From Taenia hydatigena (taxonomy: Eukaryota > Platyhelminthes > Cestoda > Cyclophyllidea > Taeniidae), in contig JADWOT020000002.1 in the NCBI GenBank assembly GCA_036345935.2, forward strand, positions 21,392,355 to 21,456,354: a stretch of 64,000 nt of DNA, in the 5' to 3' direction. Under the pieces are notes generated by a model. It was given only the letters and a program-made list of their open reading frames with translations, ran no database searches and was not told the origin of the DNA. Of this stretch, positions 49,234 through 60,883 are shown piece by piece (the stretch's first letter is position 1; each line of letters starts with the position of its first letter). A program made the translations under genes and the position numbers.

Positions 49234-52200
49234 CTACCAGACACTGCCATAGTCTACACCTCCTGGTCGCGTCGTTGCAGGTGAGGGAGGGGAAATCGAG
49301 TGACGCGGACTCATCATAACAGGGTTGGTGAGGTTTGGTTGGGATGTCGAACTGCCTATCACGCTACCGAATGACTTTGAGGCGAGAGCTCTGGCCCGAC
49401 TCAAAAAACTGCCGCCGGAATTACGCATCGCAGCACCAGGACTGGCTGTTGCTGCGGTCTCGAAGGTTGTCAACCGTTCAGAACGCGCGTTTCGGGTGGG
49501 TGAACTTCCATTCACCTCAAGGTACTGCGTCATGTTGTCCTCCAGCAGACGATTTCGTAGATTCGACAGATTGGTGCGCGTTTGGGAGAGTTCAGAGTTG
49601 AGCTCCACGATTTGGGCATTCAGCTGGTTCTGCTCCATGTTCAAACGCACCACCTCCGTGCGAGTGTCTAAACGAGCGCATGAGAAACACTGGGTTAATC
49701 CCACCTACCACAAACACGCAAAGCCAAACCCCCTCCCCCGTTCAAGTAGCCCTTCCACTGACTATGTGTTCACATTCCCAATGACGATCCAATTCAAACG
49801 GACTGCAATTCGAATCCCATACAGTGAATGAAAAAGCTTCAACGCCAAGGAAAATCCGCTGAAATCACGTAGGGTCATCGCAGTGAGCTTCGAAGCATGT
49901 CTTGAAGGTCCGCTTACAGCACTGTTCTAGATGCAGCGGTTGATGCTATAGCAGTCCGATGGTACGGTGCCCTCCCCTTAGATTTAACCTTGGACAAACC
50001 TGTCTGTCAATTGTCTTAGACGGATCCCATTGGCATTGTACTACCTCTCTTTTCTTTCTTGTGCTTGATCGAATCCTACCAACAGTCTCTAGACGACAAT
50101 TCAACGAGAACGCAGTTGGCATGGAGCCCTTTGGAGTTCTTCCGTGATCCGATAATAGAGCTTGAAGCAAAACACCTCTATCTCTTCATCCGAGACAATG
50201 CTACTCATGCAGATATTAGTAGACAGGCAGCCCAGCTATGCTTTCAAAGATGACCCGGAGGAATTCCCCCTTAAAAGGCTTGTCTGCTCACTTACTTATT
50301 AATCGTTCCTCCAGCAGACTCGCCAGTTCGACTAATTCCCGTTTCGACATGTCTGGTAAAAAAGCAAGAAAGGAGATAAATACGATGAACAGATCAGCAC
50401 AGAGAATAGTACAAATCAGACTTAGTACGCTAGCTACCAGAGTCACGCATGTTAACACTCCATTCGCCTCACCTCTACCACTGAAACGCTATAATAAAGA
50501 CGCAAATGCCACCAGCTCACCCTCCTTCGACTTCCCAGGGCCTTCTTCCGGATGCAAACCATAAGCAGCCCCTGTGGATAGGTTCTTTGGCATCGGTTGT
50601 CCCGGTGCTGTCGATGTCTGCGTTGCAGGAAGACCCCACTCCTCCTTAACCATCGCCGCCGCATCTGTTAAAACGAATATTTTAATGCTATAAATGAAAC
50701 ACTTGGGAGGGAAGGAAGAAGGCATAATTTCCCCAACTCACAACGAGGATTGGACTCCAATCTGGACTCGGACGGCTTAACAATGGGTCGTGTTTCTGGT
50801 CGCATAAGCAGAGGATTCGAGGAGCTGTGTGAAAGCTTGGGCGCATCCAGAGGCACTGCAATTTAAACATTGCATCAATTTGACGTGGGTGAGGCGAGAA
50901 GGCAGTGTGCAACCACAAACACGAACCAACAAACGAGAAGGTGCAAAAACACTGAATGAGAGTGTGTAGGTGCTAGGCTTACTAGAACTACGTAAATCGA
51001 TACAACTCTGAAAGGCGGCGTGGCAATCCCCCCGATTTCGGCCACGAAGTCTGGCGAAAGCAGACAACAATTTGCGTCGAACGCCCCTCGGCTTTGCAGA
51101 GCTAAAACTGTCTGAAATAGGAGACGACAACGATTTCTCAATCCCCATCCCTACATCCCATGGAACGATCAGAAGAACGGTCATCACTTTCGCAATGCTG
51201 GACGATGAAATTGAGAGAGGTGTGACGGACAGCGAGATGCATTTCTTATCTCTCGACATGACCAGTGCCACGAGAGATTTCGCGTCGATCAGACATCCAA
51301 CACTGGACTACTCGTTCACAGGAGTATGCAACTGTTGTGATGCACACCGAGAATAGAGCCGTCGCCATCAAATACGGCATAGACGTACGCTCAGTTGTGT
51401 TGAAGGCGACTGTATCAATTAATCCACTATCTTGCTGCTCAGTGGCTAATTGTCCTGCCATTCTTTTGTGCATAAAATATTATGTAAATACGAGCTGGTT
51501 TCCATAGTGTCGCAGTTGACGCCTTCGCTCACTCAGGTACACCTTCAGCACTACGCGCCCATCTACTCGTTGCTAGTGTTACCTGCCATCATATCAATGG
51601 ACTCCGTCATGCGCACCGACTGCTGAGAACAGTGGGGGTAGTGGGGCGGGCGCAATTGTTCGTTACTACAGCCAATACGAGCAGCACTACCGACACGGTG
51701 GTGTAGTTGCGGTATACTTTGAATAGTTCTGAATTCCGCCTGTGCTCATCAAAGTTTAAGACACCCCTGTATGCCTACATTTCATACCACCATCAGAGGC
51801 TAACCAAGACGGTACGTTGCTAAGGCTCACGGAACAAATGTCCGGTTTTTGTCCACAGCTCAATTGTTTTGGATGACTGAAGGTGTGGGGAGCTGCCAGA
51901 AAAGATTGACCACAAACGGTTTAAAATTGCACCTTAAAGGAAGCAGAACTGAAAAGACCTGACATACTCCTACGTGGAAAGAGCAGATCGAAAACCATGT
52001 AAAACATTATGCATTCCCCGTCCTCGGCTTTTGGGACGTGCCCTCAGCAAAACCTACCAGATGCACAACACAACAACAGTATTTGGAGGTTAATCGAAGA
52101 ACACCCTCTGCAATCTGTGGCTAGCTGAATTTGAATCCACTCGAAGGTAAGTGCTATAACAACCGAAGTGGAAGAGTACTCACCAGGAGCGCTGAGGACG

Positions 52201-55200
52201 ACAAGTTAAACAAGCTGAGGTAGGGGACTACACTAGCAATCACGCGGACACCTACAGTCGCCCCATAAAAAGGCTGTGAGCAGCCAAGCAGTAGTGGACA
52301 GGATGGCGGTAGGGCAACAGAATAACATACCCTAATTTCACGCTCTTTAGTTACCATTTAAGTGGCATGGACTCTCTGTCAACCATTACAGCCTTCCAAT
52401 ACTTGCGTGCACCACCAACACAGAAGCGCTCTTCAACGTTAGGGAATTTAGGGAAGGACTCGAGGCGTCTCAGCAGTACACCAGACTGTGACCAAACAAG
52501 CATTCCAGTTGACATCCCTTTCTTCCACTCAAACAACTCAGCAATAAAATACAATGGAAGAAGGATAGACAACACCGCTCACCTTTACACTCCTGATCGC
52601 ATCGACTGCCATCGGGACTACAAAGACAAACAAACAAACGAACAAGTTGAGTGGTTGATGATGCTACCCAAAAGGCATTTTAGTAGGTGGCTCAACCGGT
52701 TGTGACAACACACCTGGAGCGTCGAGAGCGTATCTTGTGGCCCAGTTCACTGAGGTTGGCAGAACTGCGAGATATTTTATTGCGCAAATGCTCCACCATC
52801 GCCTTGCGACGACTCTTCCCTGCATTAACAGCACAAAGAAAAGAGTATGTAGGCAAGAAAGTGTAGCGAGGATAAAAATCATCCACGAGCGATGGCAGAA
52901 AGGGAATCAAGAAAGGCACCACAGATGCCAGAGACGTGTGTGTGCGTGCGTGTGTGTGTGTGAGTGTGCATGGGTGTGTGCGTTGCTATGATAGGACAGA
53001 CTGAAGGACAACAATACGGCGATGGGGTTAGATGGGGCGCTAGACAGATTGGTGAAGTGAGATGCAAGACAAAATCGGTCGGCCAATCAGCCAATTAACC
53101 GAAGGCGAAGTGAAAAGGGTGATCGACAATCAGTCAGCAACTTTGAGCCAGCAGAATGTCAAACAGTGAATCAACAGAAATAGCGATGAATGATGGCAGG
53201 CAAGTAGACTAACCGTATCGACTGACATTTGGCATTTGCATCCTCTTTGGCAGCAACACTTGAAAGGCAGGGAGAGGTGCTATTTAGAGAGCAGGAAGAG
53301 TGGAAGCACCTCTGAACCACGCATGCACTCGTACCCCCTCCACCACATCCAACAACGCATCTCCTCAACCCATCCGCTCCTGCCTTTCCTTCACACCGTC
53401 TGGAACAACTCACCGAGCGACTCTCGCGTCACCCTCGTGCACATCAATCTCAGCCCTTCTGAGCCAGCACACAAGTCCAATTCCTCCTGCATCCATGTGG
53501 CCATTTCCACTCACCCCAGCTGCAGTGACCACGAGACGATCAACAAAAGTTGTGGAGTACTTCACAAACCCCTCACCCTCCCACTCGGCTACACCACGAC
53601 CGCTAGTGAGTGAATAATCAAGCCGACGGCTGATTCAGAAGGAAAAAAAGGTTAGCAATGGGTGGGAAGGCTGTGAAGTCCAATGTGGGTTTCGCATCAC
53701 CCTCTGAGGCCAACTGCAATGGGCTGGTACTTGGAGCACCACACTGACTAGGCCGGCCATATTGTACGGAAATCAGGCTAAACAGCGGAAGCACGGTGGT
53801 AGGAAAGAAATGAAGCGGAACGCGAAATGAGAGATGTTTTGGAAGGAAAGATGAACTTAGACTGCATGATAAGGATTATTGCATTCCATGCAAGAATCAC
53901 TCACTTTACTGCTCTTTCTATAAATCAGAGAACAGGTGCTTCCAAAGGGATTTAAATGAAATTTGATTTAGAATTGAAAAATAATGCCGGTCAATCTGTG
54001 GATCGAATCCATAGTTGTGTTTGAAAATGACCAATTCTTTTATCCTTACTTCTTCCCATCTGGCTGTTCGGTCATACCTCTCCCCCATTATTCCCGCTTC
54101 TTGCACCCTTAATCAAATCACTTCTGATCGCTCAACCTGCCACCGTTAACCTTGCAATTATTAATCAATTCCCATCCAGCCTCACAATGCATTGTCACGA
54201 CATAGCTCACGCTCCTTATGTGTTGCAAAATCACACATTGCTGGTATTGACGTTGTGATTATGCAAATGGAGGAAGGATGAGGCCTTGTGCTCACCTAAA
54301 GGCAACAATTGCCTACAAATGGGATAAAACCTTCTTCTTGTGACACCCGTTCGCATATTGGGCAGTTCAGGTGAACAAGCACATAGTTGATCTCGTGGAG
54401 TAATTAACTATTTACCCATTCAAACAGGTGACAGTGGAAAGGGTACACCAACCAAACATACAGCGAAAAAAGATTGGCTGACTGCTATTGACAGGTAATG
54501 TACCTTAAAGTAATATTTACATTGCCCTAGTTGCTCCCCTCATAAATGCAAACAACCGCAGATTTGTCAAAGATTTGATTAAAAAATAGAACCTCCTCCT
54601 GCCAGTTTGACATCTTTACTGTTTTTGTCTAATAAAAATGAAAAGAATGCGTGAGAGGTCTCACTGAACAAGCTGAAGAATGCCAAAGTCGGAATGACCT
54701 TCAACGCGTCAATAGGAGTGCAAGGAATTTGTGATGACCCGCATAAGTGGTGAATGAAGCGTAAACGATATCAACCTGGCACAAGATCTGCGAAGACGAC
54801 ACTATTCATGCATCATCACGTCTTTATGCCATGTTGCTCACCCTCCAGTCCATTTTAGCACCACTACTTGACGCTGAGGAGGGTTGAGTGCTAGTTGGTG
54901 TGAGTTGCTCCAACACACACAGCCTGCGTTATTCACTAACACATGACTGAAAACTCCCACAAGTCACTTACACCACAGGCGATAAAACAGTTTGGTGTGG
55001 ACTCTACTGCGTTATCAACAAAGTAGTGTCAGAGTCATGTTCTAAAGACGTTACAAGTCGTTTGCGTTCGGAGGTGCCCTTGGCATAGACATTACACTTT
55101 CTGGTACCACAGGCAGAAGCCGAAATTGTGAACATTGGACGCTCAAGTCAGGTCGAGACAATGTCATCACGCCAGTGATACTACTGCTACCAGTTGTAGT

Positions 55201-57912
55201 GAACGGCAAGTGCACCTGTCCTACCATTCCCACTGTTTCCAACAACCGGCGCGCATAACAGAGACCAGTGATGTGGTCTGATCAAGATACCGTCGCTAAT
55301 CAAGGCAGCACGCAACAGTGGTAATGAGTGAGTGGGTGTGTGACGGGGAGAGTGTACATGCGTACATGCGTACAGAGACACGTGCATAGAACAGCGTGTA
55401 ATGCTGGCGATGTGCTTGTGGGAAAGAAGGCGTAAGCTCCGACACCATAGATTCTAATTCGTGTTTACAAAAGACTTTGGGTAGAGTAGAATATTGTGCT
55501 ACTCAGTCACCTAGTCACTGAGCACGGAGACAGTGGATTAGATGATGTAGACCTGTGCTGTGTGCACAACACAACCGTCGCACGCTCCTCTGAACAGTTA
55601 GACAGTGAGTGAAACACCAACCTAATTCTGGCCATCTGATCGACGTAAAACCTCTCACAGTGACGCGTGGTGGCATAAAAGCTAAATGCTGTAGACACTG
55701 GGTTAAAGGAGCACTTTGACTTGAAGGGTCGGATTTTCGAATCGTATCAAAATCAATGACGAAAACTGGGCACTCACCATCACCATGAGACGATACAGAA
55801 TTCCATTCCTCTCCCGATCTTCCATTAAGAGCTGGTGCTGTTGAAGTTTCGCTCGCGAACAACGAGGGCGTTCGTCCTAGTTTACTCTCTATCCGACCGC
55901 TATCGTCTTCATCCTGCGACGCAAGTGGATTGTAAGACTTGGTCCCAGTTCCAATTCCTCCACCACCTACGCCATTTGAAAGCAGAGTCGATTCGCCGCC
56001 TCCACCACCTCCGCCTAGAACGCCTCCAGTTAAATCCGACGCTCCAGTCGTCCAGCCCATAGGTCCAAGACCCGGATGAGAAGAGAGTATCGAAGCTCCC
56101 ATAATCACGGAACCTTCTTCCGGTTGCTGTTGCTGTTCCGTTAATCGAGATTGGCGCGTAGAGGAGGAGGCGTAGCTACCATTATCACTACGACCGTGTA
56201 CGCGATTCTTCATATCGCGGAGCTTGGCTCCCAAGCGTGAATGACCATCACCAGTGGGAGTTGCCATAGTGGAACCGCTAAGAAATGTGGTAGTTAATTA
56301 CGTTACTCGAATCGACGATACAAGTGACTATTCTATCGTCGATTGAAATTATTTACACAACAATGGTAGCATTCGTAATAAAAAGACCAGTATTCAAACT
56401 CTAAGATCTTCAGGGATGATTAGAGGTGCAACACAGGTGAGCAACCAACGCGATCTCGTTGAAGACTTTGCAGAATGAAGGTAGTCTACTGGGACACAAT
56501 TGGAGGAAGTGCTGAAGCCACATCTAACCTTCCCTCATGCAGTGAGGAAATTAGTAAACAAACCAATACCAAACTTGAACGAAATGCACTCTTTGCCAAG
56601 CATCCTTCCGCCCTCAGTAATGCAAAGCCAATTAGTCTTCTTTGCGGATTTATGAGTGGCTTTTAACCATTGACTATCCTGTGATAGCTTATGCAGAAGA
56701 ATTACACAGTTAAATCAAGGGAGGAAAAATCCGCAATAGAATAAAGGTTGGAAAAGGAAGAACACGGAACATGCAAAGATCAACAGGCCACTAATGCTAC
56801 TTGAAGTGAATCCAAATGGGTGGCACACTACTCATCAAACATTGCGGTACATTTCTCCTTACTGTTGCTGCGATTTAAGGGCAGCTCCAAGGTGAGAGAG
56901 TGACCCACGAAGTGTACCATGTTTGGAGTGCGATGACCCCGAAGCAGCTATAGGAACCGTGCCCTCCGGCCAATAGTCGAGGACCCATATCCAAAAGGAA
57001 AGCTGACCACAGGGAATAGGGTTGTGTTTGGTCGGTTGAAGTTCGCGAACGTGCAGCTGCGAAGTCACAAGGGCTGGCGGTGGCACCGGCGGCCAGGGCA
57101 AGTCAGCCAGCGAGATTATTACTTGGCCCACTTCACGCTCTTTTCCATCCACTACCAGCATTCGCACGCTGTCCACAGGCTTAGGTGTGACGCTTTACAA
57201 TAAATAAAAAGGGAATTGCTCATCATAAATATGGGTAGACAAGTAAACGGGTATGTCAGTGATGAGGCAATAAAATGGGGCAATAAATGAATGAATGGGT
57301 GGATGCGGAAGATGGATGGATCGACGAATGGCTGATTTGTGGATGGATGTGCGAACGTGAAATAAATCCTCCACTACTCATGATAAACAGAGATGAGTTG
57401 AGGAGTTCCGACCGCTCAAGTTGATTAATGACTAGAAAAAATGCGTGAATCATTGGCATGTGCGCAGAGTAAAAAAAGAACTCATCTGACGCAGTAGCAT
57501 TGCCTATTAAAAAATAAATCACCCCAATACGCGACCCAGCAGCACGCCCACACATAAAACAGGATCATATGACATCACGCGATGGATTTTCCCATGCCCT
57601 TGCACTCACATTAGCACTTCACAATCCCATCGTGGAAAGCCATCCTGCTCATCAACAATCCCGGTAGCTTGCTTCTTTTCCCCTCCGATGAAAATCACGC
57701 GCCACCTACGAGTCTGTGGAGCTATAAGGAAACGAGGATAAAAAAGCGAAATGAGACGCCTACACTTTTTGCTTCCAGCCACACGGTAATCTAAATTCCT
57801 CCCATCGTGAACTAGAAGTTGAAAAAAATATTGAGAAAATTTGATAAAGGTCAAAAGAACTAAGAGGTGAATACTCACCAACTATTTTCACTGAGCGCGG
57901 GAGGCAAACCAT
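49234..57912 (-). CDS. C2-domain and coiled-coil protein, Rab11-FIP class I-like
   Basis: Ten minus-strand exons in consistent phase: 57912-57879, 57811-57766, 57705-57610, 57168-56863, 56277-55778, 51111-50983, 50855-50742, 50664-50521, 50352-50296 and 49667-49234. They give 619 aa. The N-terminus reads as a C2 domain (SVKIVVHDGRNLDYRVAGS, GEKKQATGIVDEQDGFPRWD, VGQVIISLADL). The middle is Ser/Gly-rich with basic segments (SRLGAKLRDMKNRVHGR, GVRRKLLSAFARLRGRNRG). Near the C-terminus is a coiled coil starting SKRELVELASLLEERL, followed by a Ser/Pro tail. Class I Rab11-FIPs combine an N-terminal C2 domain with a C-terminal Rab-binding coiled coil and act in recycling-endosome traffic; length and order fit. 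The diagnostic YID motif is not seen and the Rab-binding helix is not C-terminal, so the family name is tentative. The third-to-fourth exon junction is uncertain: the C2 loop there is short. Confidence 0.6.
52241..53707 (-). repeat. Right arm of the 1.46-kb inverted repeat
   Basis: Reverse complement of 32092-33556 with only scattered differences. It carries the same exon-like chain with splice sites intact. Confidence 0.95.
54180..54790 (-). repeat. Relic of a GLD-2 unit flank inside the intron
   Basis: Resembles 44010-44700 block by block: the region beginning near TTGCTGGTATTGACGTTGTGATTATGCA, the CAAACAACCGCAGATTTGTC block and the CAAGCTGAAGAATGCC block. It adjoins the right arm in the same order as the D flank adjoins the left arm. 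Confidence 0.7.
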
Positions 57913-58559
57913 TTCGGATCTAGTTAATGTTAAAAGACCTATAAATAATGTAAGCAGAGCACAATAAAGCAGACCATAAATACCAAGCTTAGTTTTGGCA
58001 CCAGGACTAAATTAATACGAGTCAAAACATTGAAAGTGTTACTCGTAGCAAGCGAAAATACTGAAGCGACGCAAAATATTTTGAGTGTAAAAACTGGTGG
58101 TACTAAAGCTTGCACAACGAACCAAGTCTTTTCCCCAAAGTAAGACAGAAGCACAAAGCAGCAACAATGATAGACCGAAAAACACGCTACGCAAGAGCAC
58201 CCACAGCTTCAAATATGCGCCAAAGCTCAGACGAATACAATAGTATCAGTACTATCTAATTAGAAACGTAATAAATTGTGCCGCACAAAACACTCGAAAA
58301 ATTGCAAAAATTTTTTTAAAATTTATTTATTTGCACAAAATTTATATTGTTGCACCAAACATTTTGTATTTATAATAAATTTATGGTCTGTATTTTGAGG
58401 ACTAATATTTAGTTCGCATCTGTTCGTTCTATTAAAGGTACAGTTTTATAAATAAGTTTTAATTTTTTAAATTATAGAAGGCTATAGAGGGTGCCAGAAT
58501 GGACTAGGGGCAAGATTTTATCATGTGCAAGCAGTCTGTGACGAATCAAGCGCTTAAAT
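57913..58559. other. Upstream of the Rab11-FIP-like gene, AT-rich
   Basis: The promoter side of the minus-strand gene. No TATA or other motif can be assigned. 58290-58480 is strongly AT-rich with T and A runs. Confidence 0.4.
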
Positions 58560-59486
58560 TGTAGCGACTCTAGGCTCCCTTGAAGGCACAAAAAGGCAAA
58601 GTATCAGAGCAGAATATATATATCTAACAAGCAAAGTAAAATGAGCTGCTTACTTGGCTCGGTTGCCAGCCCACTCAGCTAGGGCAACGTGGCCACCCCT
58701 GTGACCCTGAACGATACCGGCAGTCTAAACAAACAGTGCTACATTGCTCCTTTTCTCATTTGAGCGTCGCCTTTAAAGCTCTCCTTGGCAGACCTCCTGC
58801 GTCAGCCATCACAGCGTAATCAGTGCTGCAAGAAGCGCCTACAAGCTAGCCATGCCAGTTGCCAAAATGCAATGCAACTTAGGCGATGCTTGACTCCAAC
58901 GTCAGTGACATCTTGTAACGATTCAATTAGACTTAAAGTTTTGTTTGGATAGGGAACAAATTTTAGAATAAGAGGTCCTCTTAACCATCAACACGTCCTT
59001 AAGGAGGCGTTAGCACATCGATCTCCCTAGGCAGGTATACTATGGGTAATCTTTAGAACAAAAGCATTTTTGGTGGTACGTGGCTAGTGTCATTTTATTT
59101 GTTAATAGCTTTCTTGTAGAACACAGAGATAGGGTAGATACCAAAGGCGAACGTCGCTCTTGGCCCTTCTGCTACGGGATGCCAGAGACACTCTAACTCG
59201 TAGCACATACGCATATTTTTCACAGCTGCAATATGCCACAGGCGGCAGAGATTGGGATAAAAAACCCTATAGAGTCGGGCCTGCTTTTCGCTGCCACCAA
59301 TGTAGCGTCTCAAGTTTTTCTTGAGGCAAAAGAATGCAAATTAATAGGACAGAATACATACATTCAACAGACAGAGGAAAATGAGCTGTTGGTGTGGACA
59401 GCCTTCGCAGATAGGGCCATATGGCCTGCTCTGTGAGCCCGACCGAGACCGGCAATTCAAACACCAAAACAAACAAAGTGCTGCAT
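58560..59486 (+). mobile_element. TRIM-like non-autonomous LTR element, both LTRs present
   Basis: 5' LTR 58560-58743 (TGTAGCGACTC...GTGCTACA, 184 bp), internal region of about 557 bp, 3' LTR 59301-59486 (TGTAGCGTCTCAAG...GTGCTGCATA). The internal region parallels that at 8368-8908 (for example the CATCACAGCGTAATCAGTGCTG block and the TAGAACACAGAGATAGGGT block). No retroviral-type protein is encoded, so mobility would depend on another element. No target-site duplication is evident. Confidence 0.85.
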
Positions 59487-59580
59487 ACGTGGTTAAACGC
59501 AGGCGAACAAATTTCTATGCATTGCGCAATGCCTCGTGCTCAAAAGTTATAACCAAAAGCTTCTCTTGTTTTAATGACTA

Positions 59581-59942
59581 TGTAGTACTTTGTTTTTTTG
59601 AACTACCGGTTTTGGCTAGGGTCACAGAGGTTGCCATATTGCCCTAGCTGCGTAGGCTGGCCTCTGGTGTAGCGTCCCAAGGCTCCCTTAAGGCAAAAGA
59701 AGACAAAGTGGCGGGATAGAATACATATGTTCACCGGACAGAGGGAAAACGGCTGCTGGCGTGGCCCAGAGGCCAGCCCACGCAGCTAGGGCAATATGGC
59801 CACCTCTGTGTCCTTGACATAAACCAGCAGTTCTAACAAACAAAGTACTACATCTGGGCCATGCCAGCAGCTTACTTCCCTCTGTATATTCTGTTTAGCA
59901 TTCTGCTTTCTTTTGCCCCCGAGGGAGCCTTGGGACGCTACA
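59581..59942 (-). mobile_element. Reverse solo LTR, split by a later insertion
   Basis: Two halves of one reverse LTR: 59581-59667 (TGTAGTACTTTG...GGCCTCTGG) and 59858-59942 (GCCATGCCAGCAG...GGACGCTACA). They are interrupted by the forward LTR at 59668. Flanking GACTA (59576-59580) and GATTA (59943-59947) match at 4 of 5 bases and may be its own target-site duplication. Confidence 0.92.
59668..59852 (+). mobile_element. Forward solo LTR nested in a reverse LTR, 5-bp TSD
   Basis: 185 bp from TGTAGCGTCCCAAGG to GTACTACA, flanked by perfect TCTGG repeats (59663-59667 and 59853-59857). Removing it and one TCTGG rejoins the reverse LTR without a gap. Confidence 0.95.
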
Positions 59943-60883
59943 GATTAACTACTCTGTCTATTAGCTGCACTTATTCTGTGCACAAACTATGTTCCTTTTT
60001 TTTCTATAGGATGATCTAACTTGACTAGGCTGCTTGTAAGTGTTTGTTTGACGGCTGGTTTCGCTTAGAGCCCTTAATCTGATGTCGGCTTATTTTGCGT
60101 TTTCTATTGTAATTAAAATGGTTTTAATCTGACTTTTAATAATCCAAAGTACTAAAAGATTTTTCTTCAAAGCCAAAAACAACTGCGATTTTTTTCAGAG
60201 TTAATAGAACTTTTGGCAACAAATATTGCAAGTCTTGTTCAAGAAAAATTTTTTGAATAATATAAGATGAACAAAATATAGGAGTTTAATCCAAATTTGC
60301 TTCAATTGATTAAATTTAGGGCGTTAGGGTTTATCTGGCTTAGCAACCGCAATGCCGCAGTACAAACTACGTGCATTCGGTCTGCGGTCAAAACATTAGC
60401 CACAGTTTCCTACTCTCAAGCAGCAGACATTTTTTTACTATTCCCGTTTTTATGCCGTTCACTTTCTACCACACCTTCTGCGCCCATAAGTAGCGACAAA
60501 TGCCTTCGAACTTTGGGAATGCTAGGAGCCGCGTAATGCTCCCAGTAGATACAAGCGCACTAGGTAAGAACTGCAAGTACTGTTCACTTTTCCCGCCAAC
60601 TTTGAAACCACACATGCTCCTGTCCTTGTGGTAATTGCCACGTGGTGTAAATCGAATGCCCAAAGGTGCCTCCCATTCCTCTTTTGCAGTGGATAACGGA
60701 CGTTCGGCCATTCATTCATGCAATAGACGCCTCCTCATCCCCTTAGATTAAACCAACCAACGCCCCACACAAGAATAAATGCTTTAAAAGAGAAAACACT
60801 AGCTACCAGCTACTGATAGATTTTATAAGAATTCATTTTAAATTTACTAAATTTGACTGTTTGGGAGGGCTAAGAGAGATTGA
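59943..60883. other. 3' side of SAMM50, no recognised gene
   Basis: AT-rich up to about 60320 with poly-T runs. No coding sequence is recognised on either strand. Confidence 0.4.

Larger units (their letters stand above)
51112..55777 (-). other. 4.7-kb intron of the Rab11-FIP-like gene with foreign duplicated DNA
   Basis: Between the exon ending at 55778 and the exon beginning at 51111. It contains the right arm of the inverted repeat (52241-53707) and, at 54180-54790, flank sequence of a minus-strand GLD-2 unit. The other introns of this gene are short, so the insertion or duplication explains the size. Confidence 0.6.

Noticed and set aside
57256..57555. Possible extra exon of the Rab11-FIP-like gene (reading ERSELLNSSLFIM after a cattttttctag acceptor)
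   Set aside because: It would lengthen the short C2 loop, but its phase does not fit the neighbouring exons, whereas direct joining of 57610 to 57168 does. Kept as an open question only.
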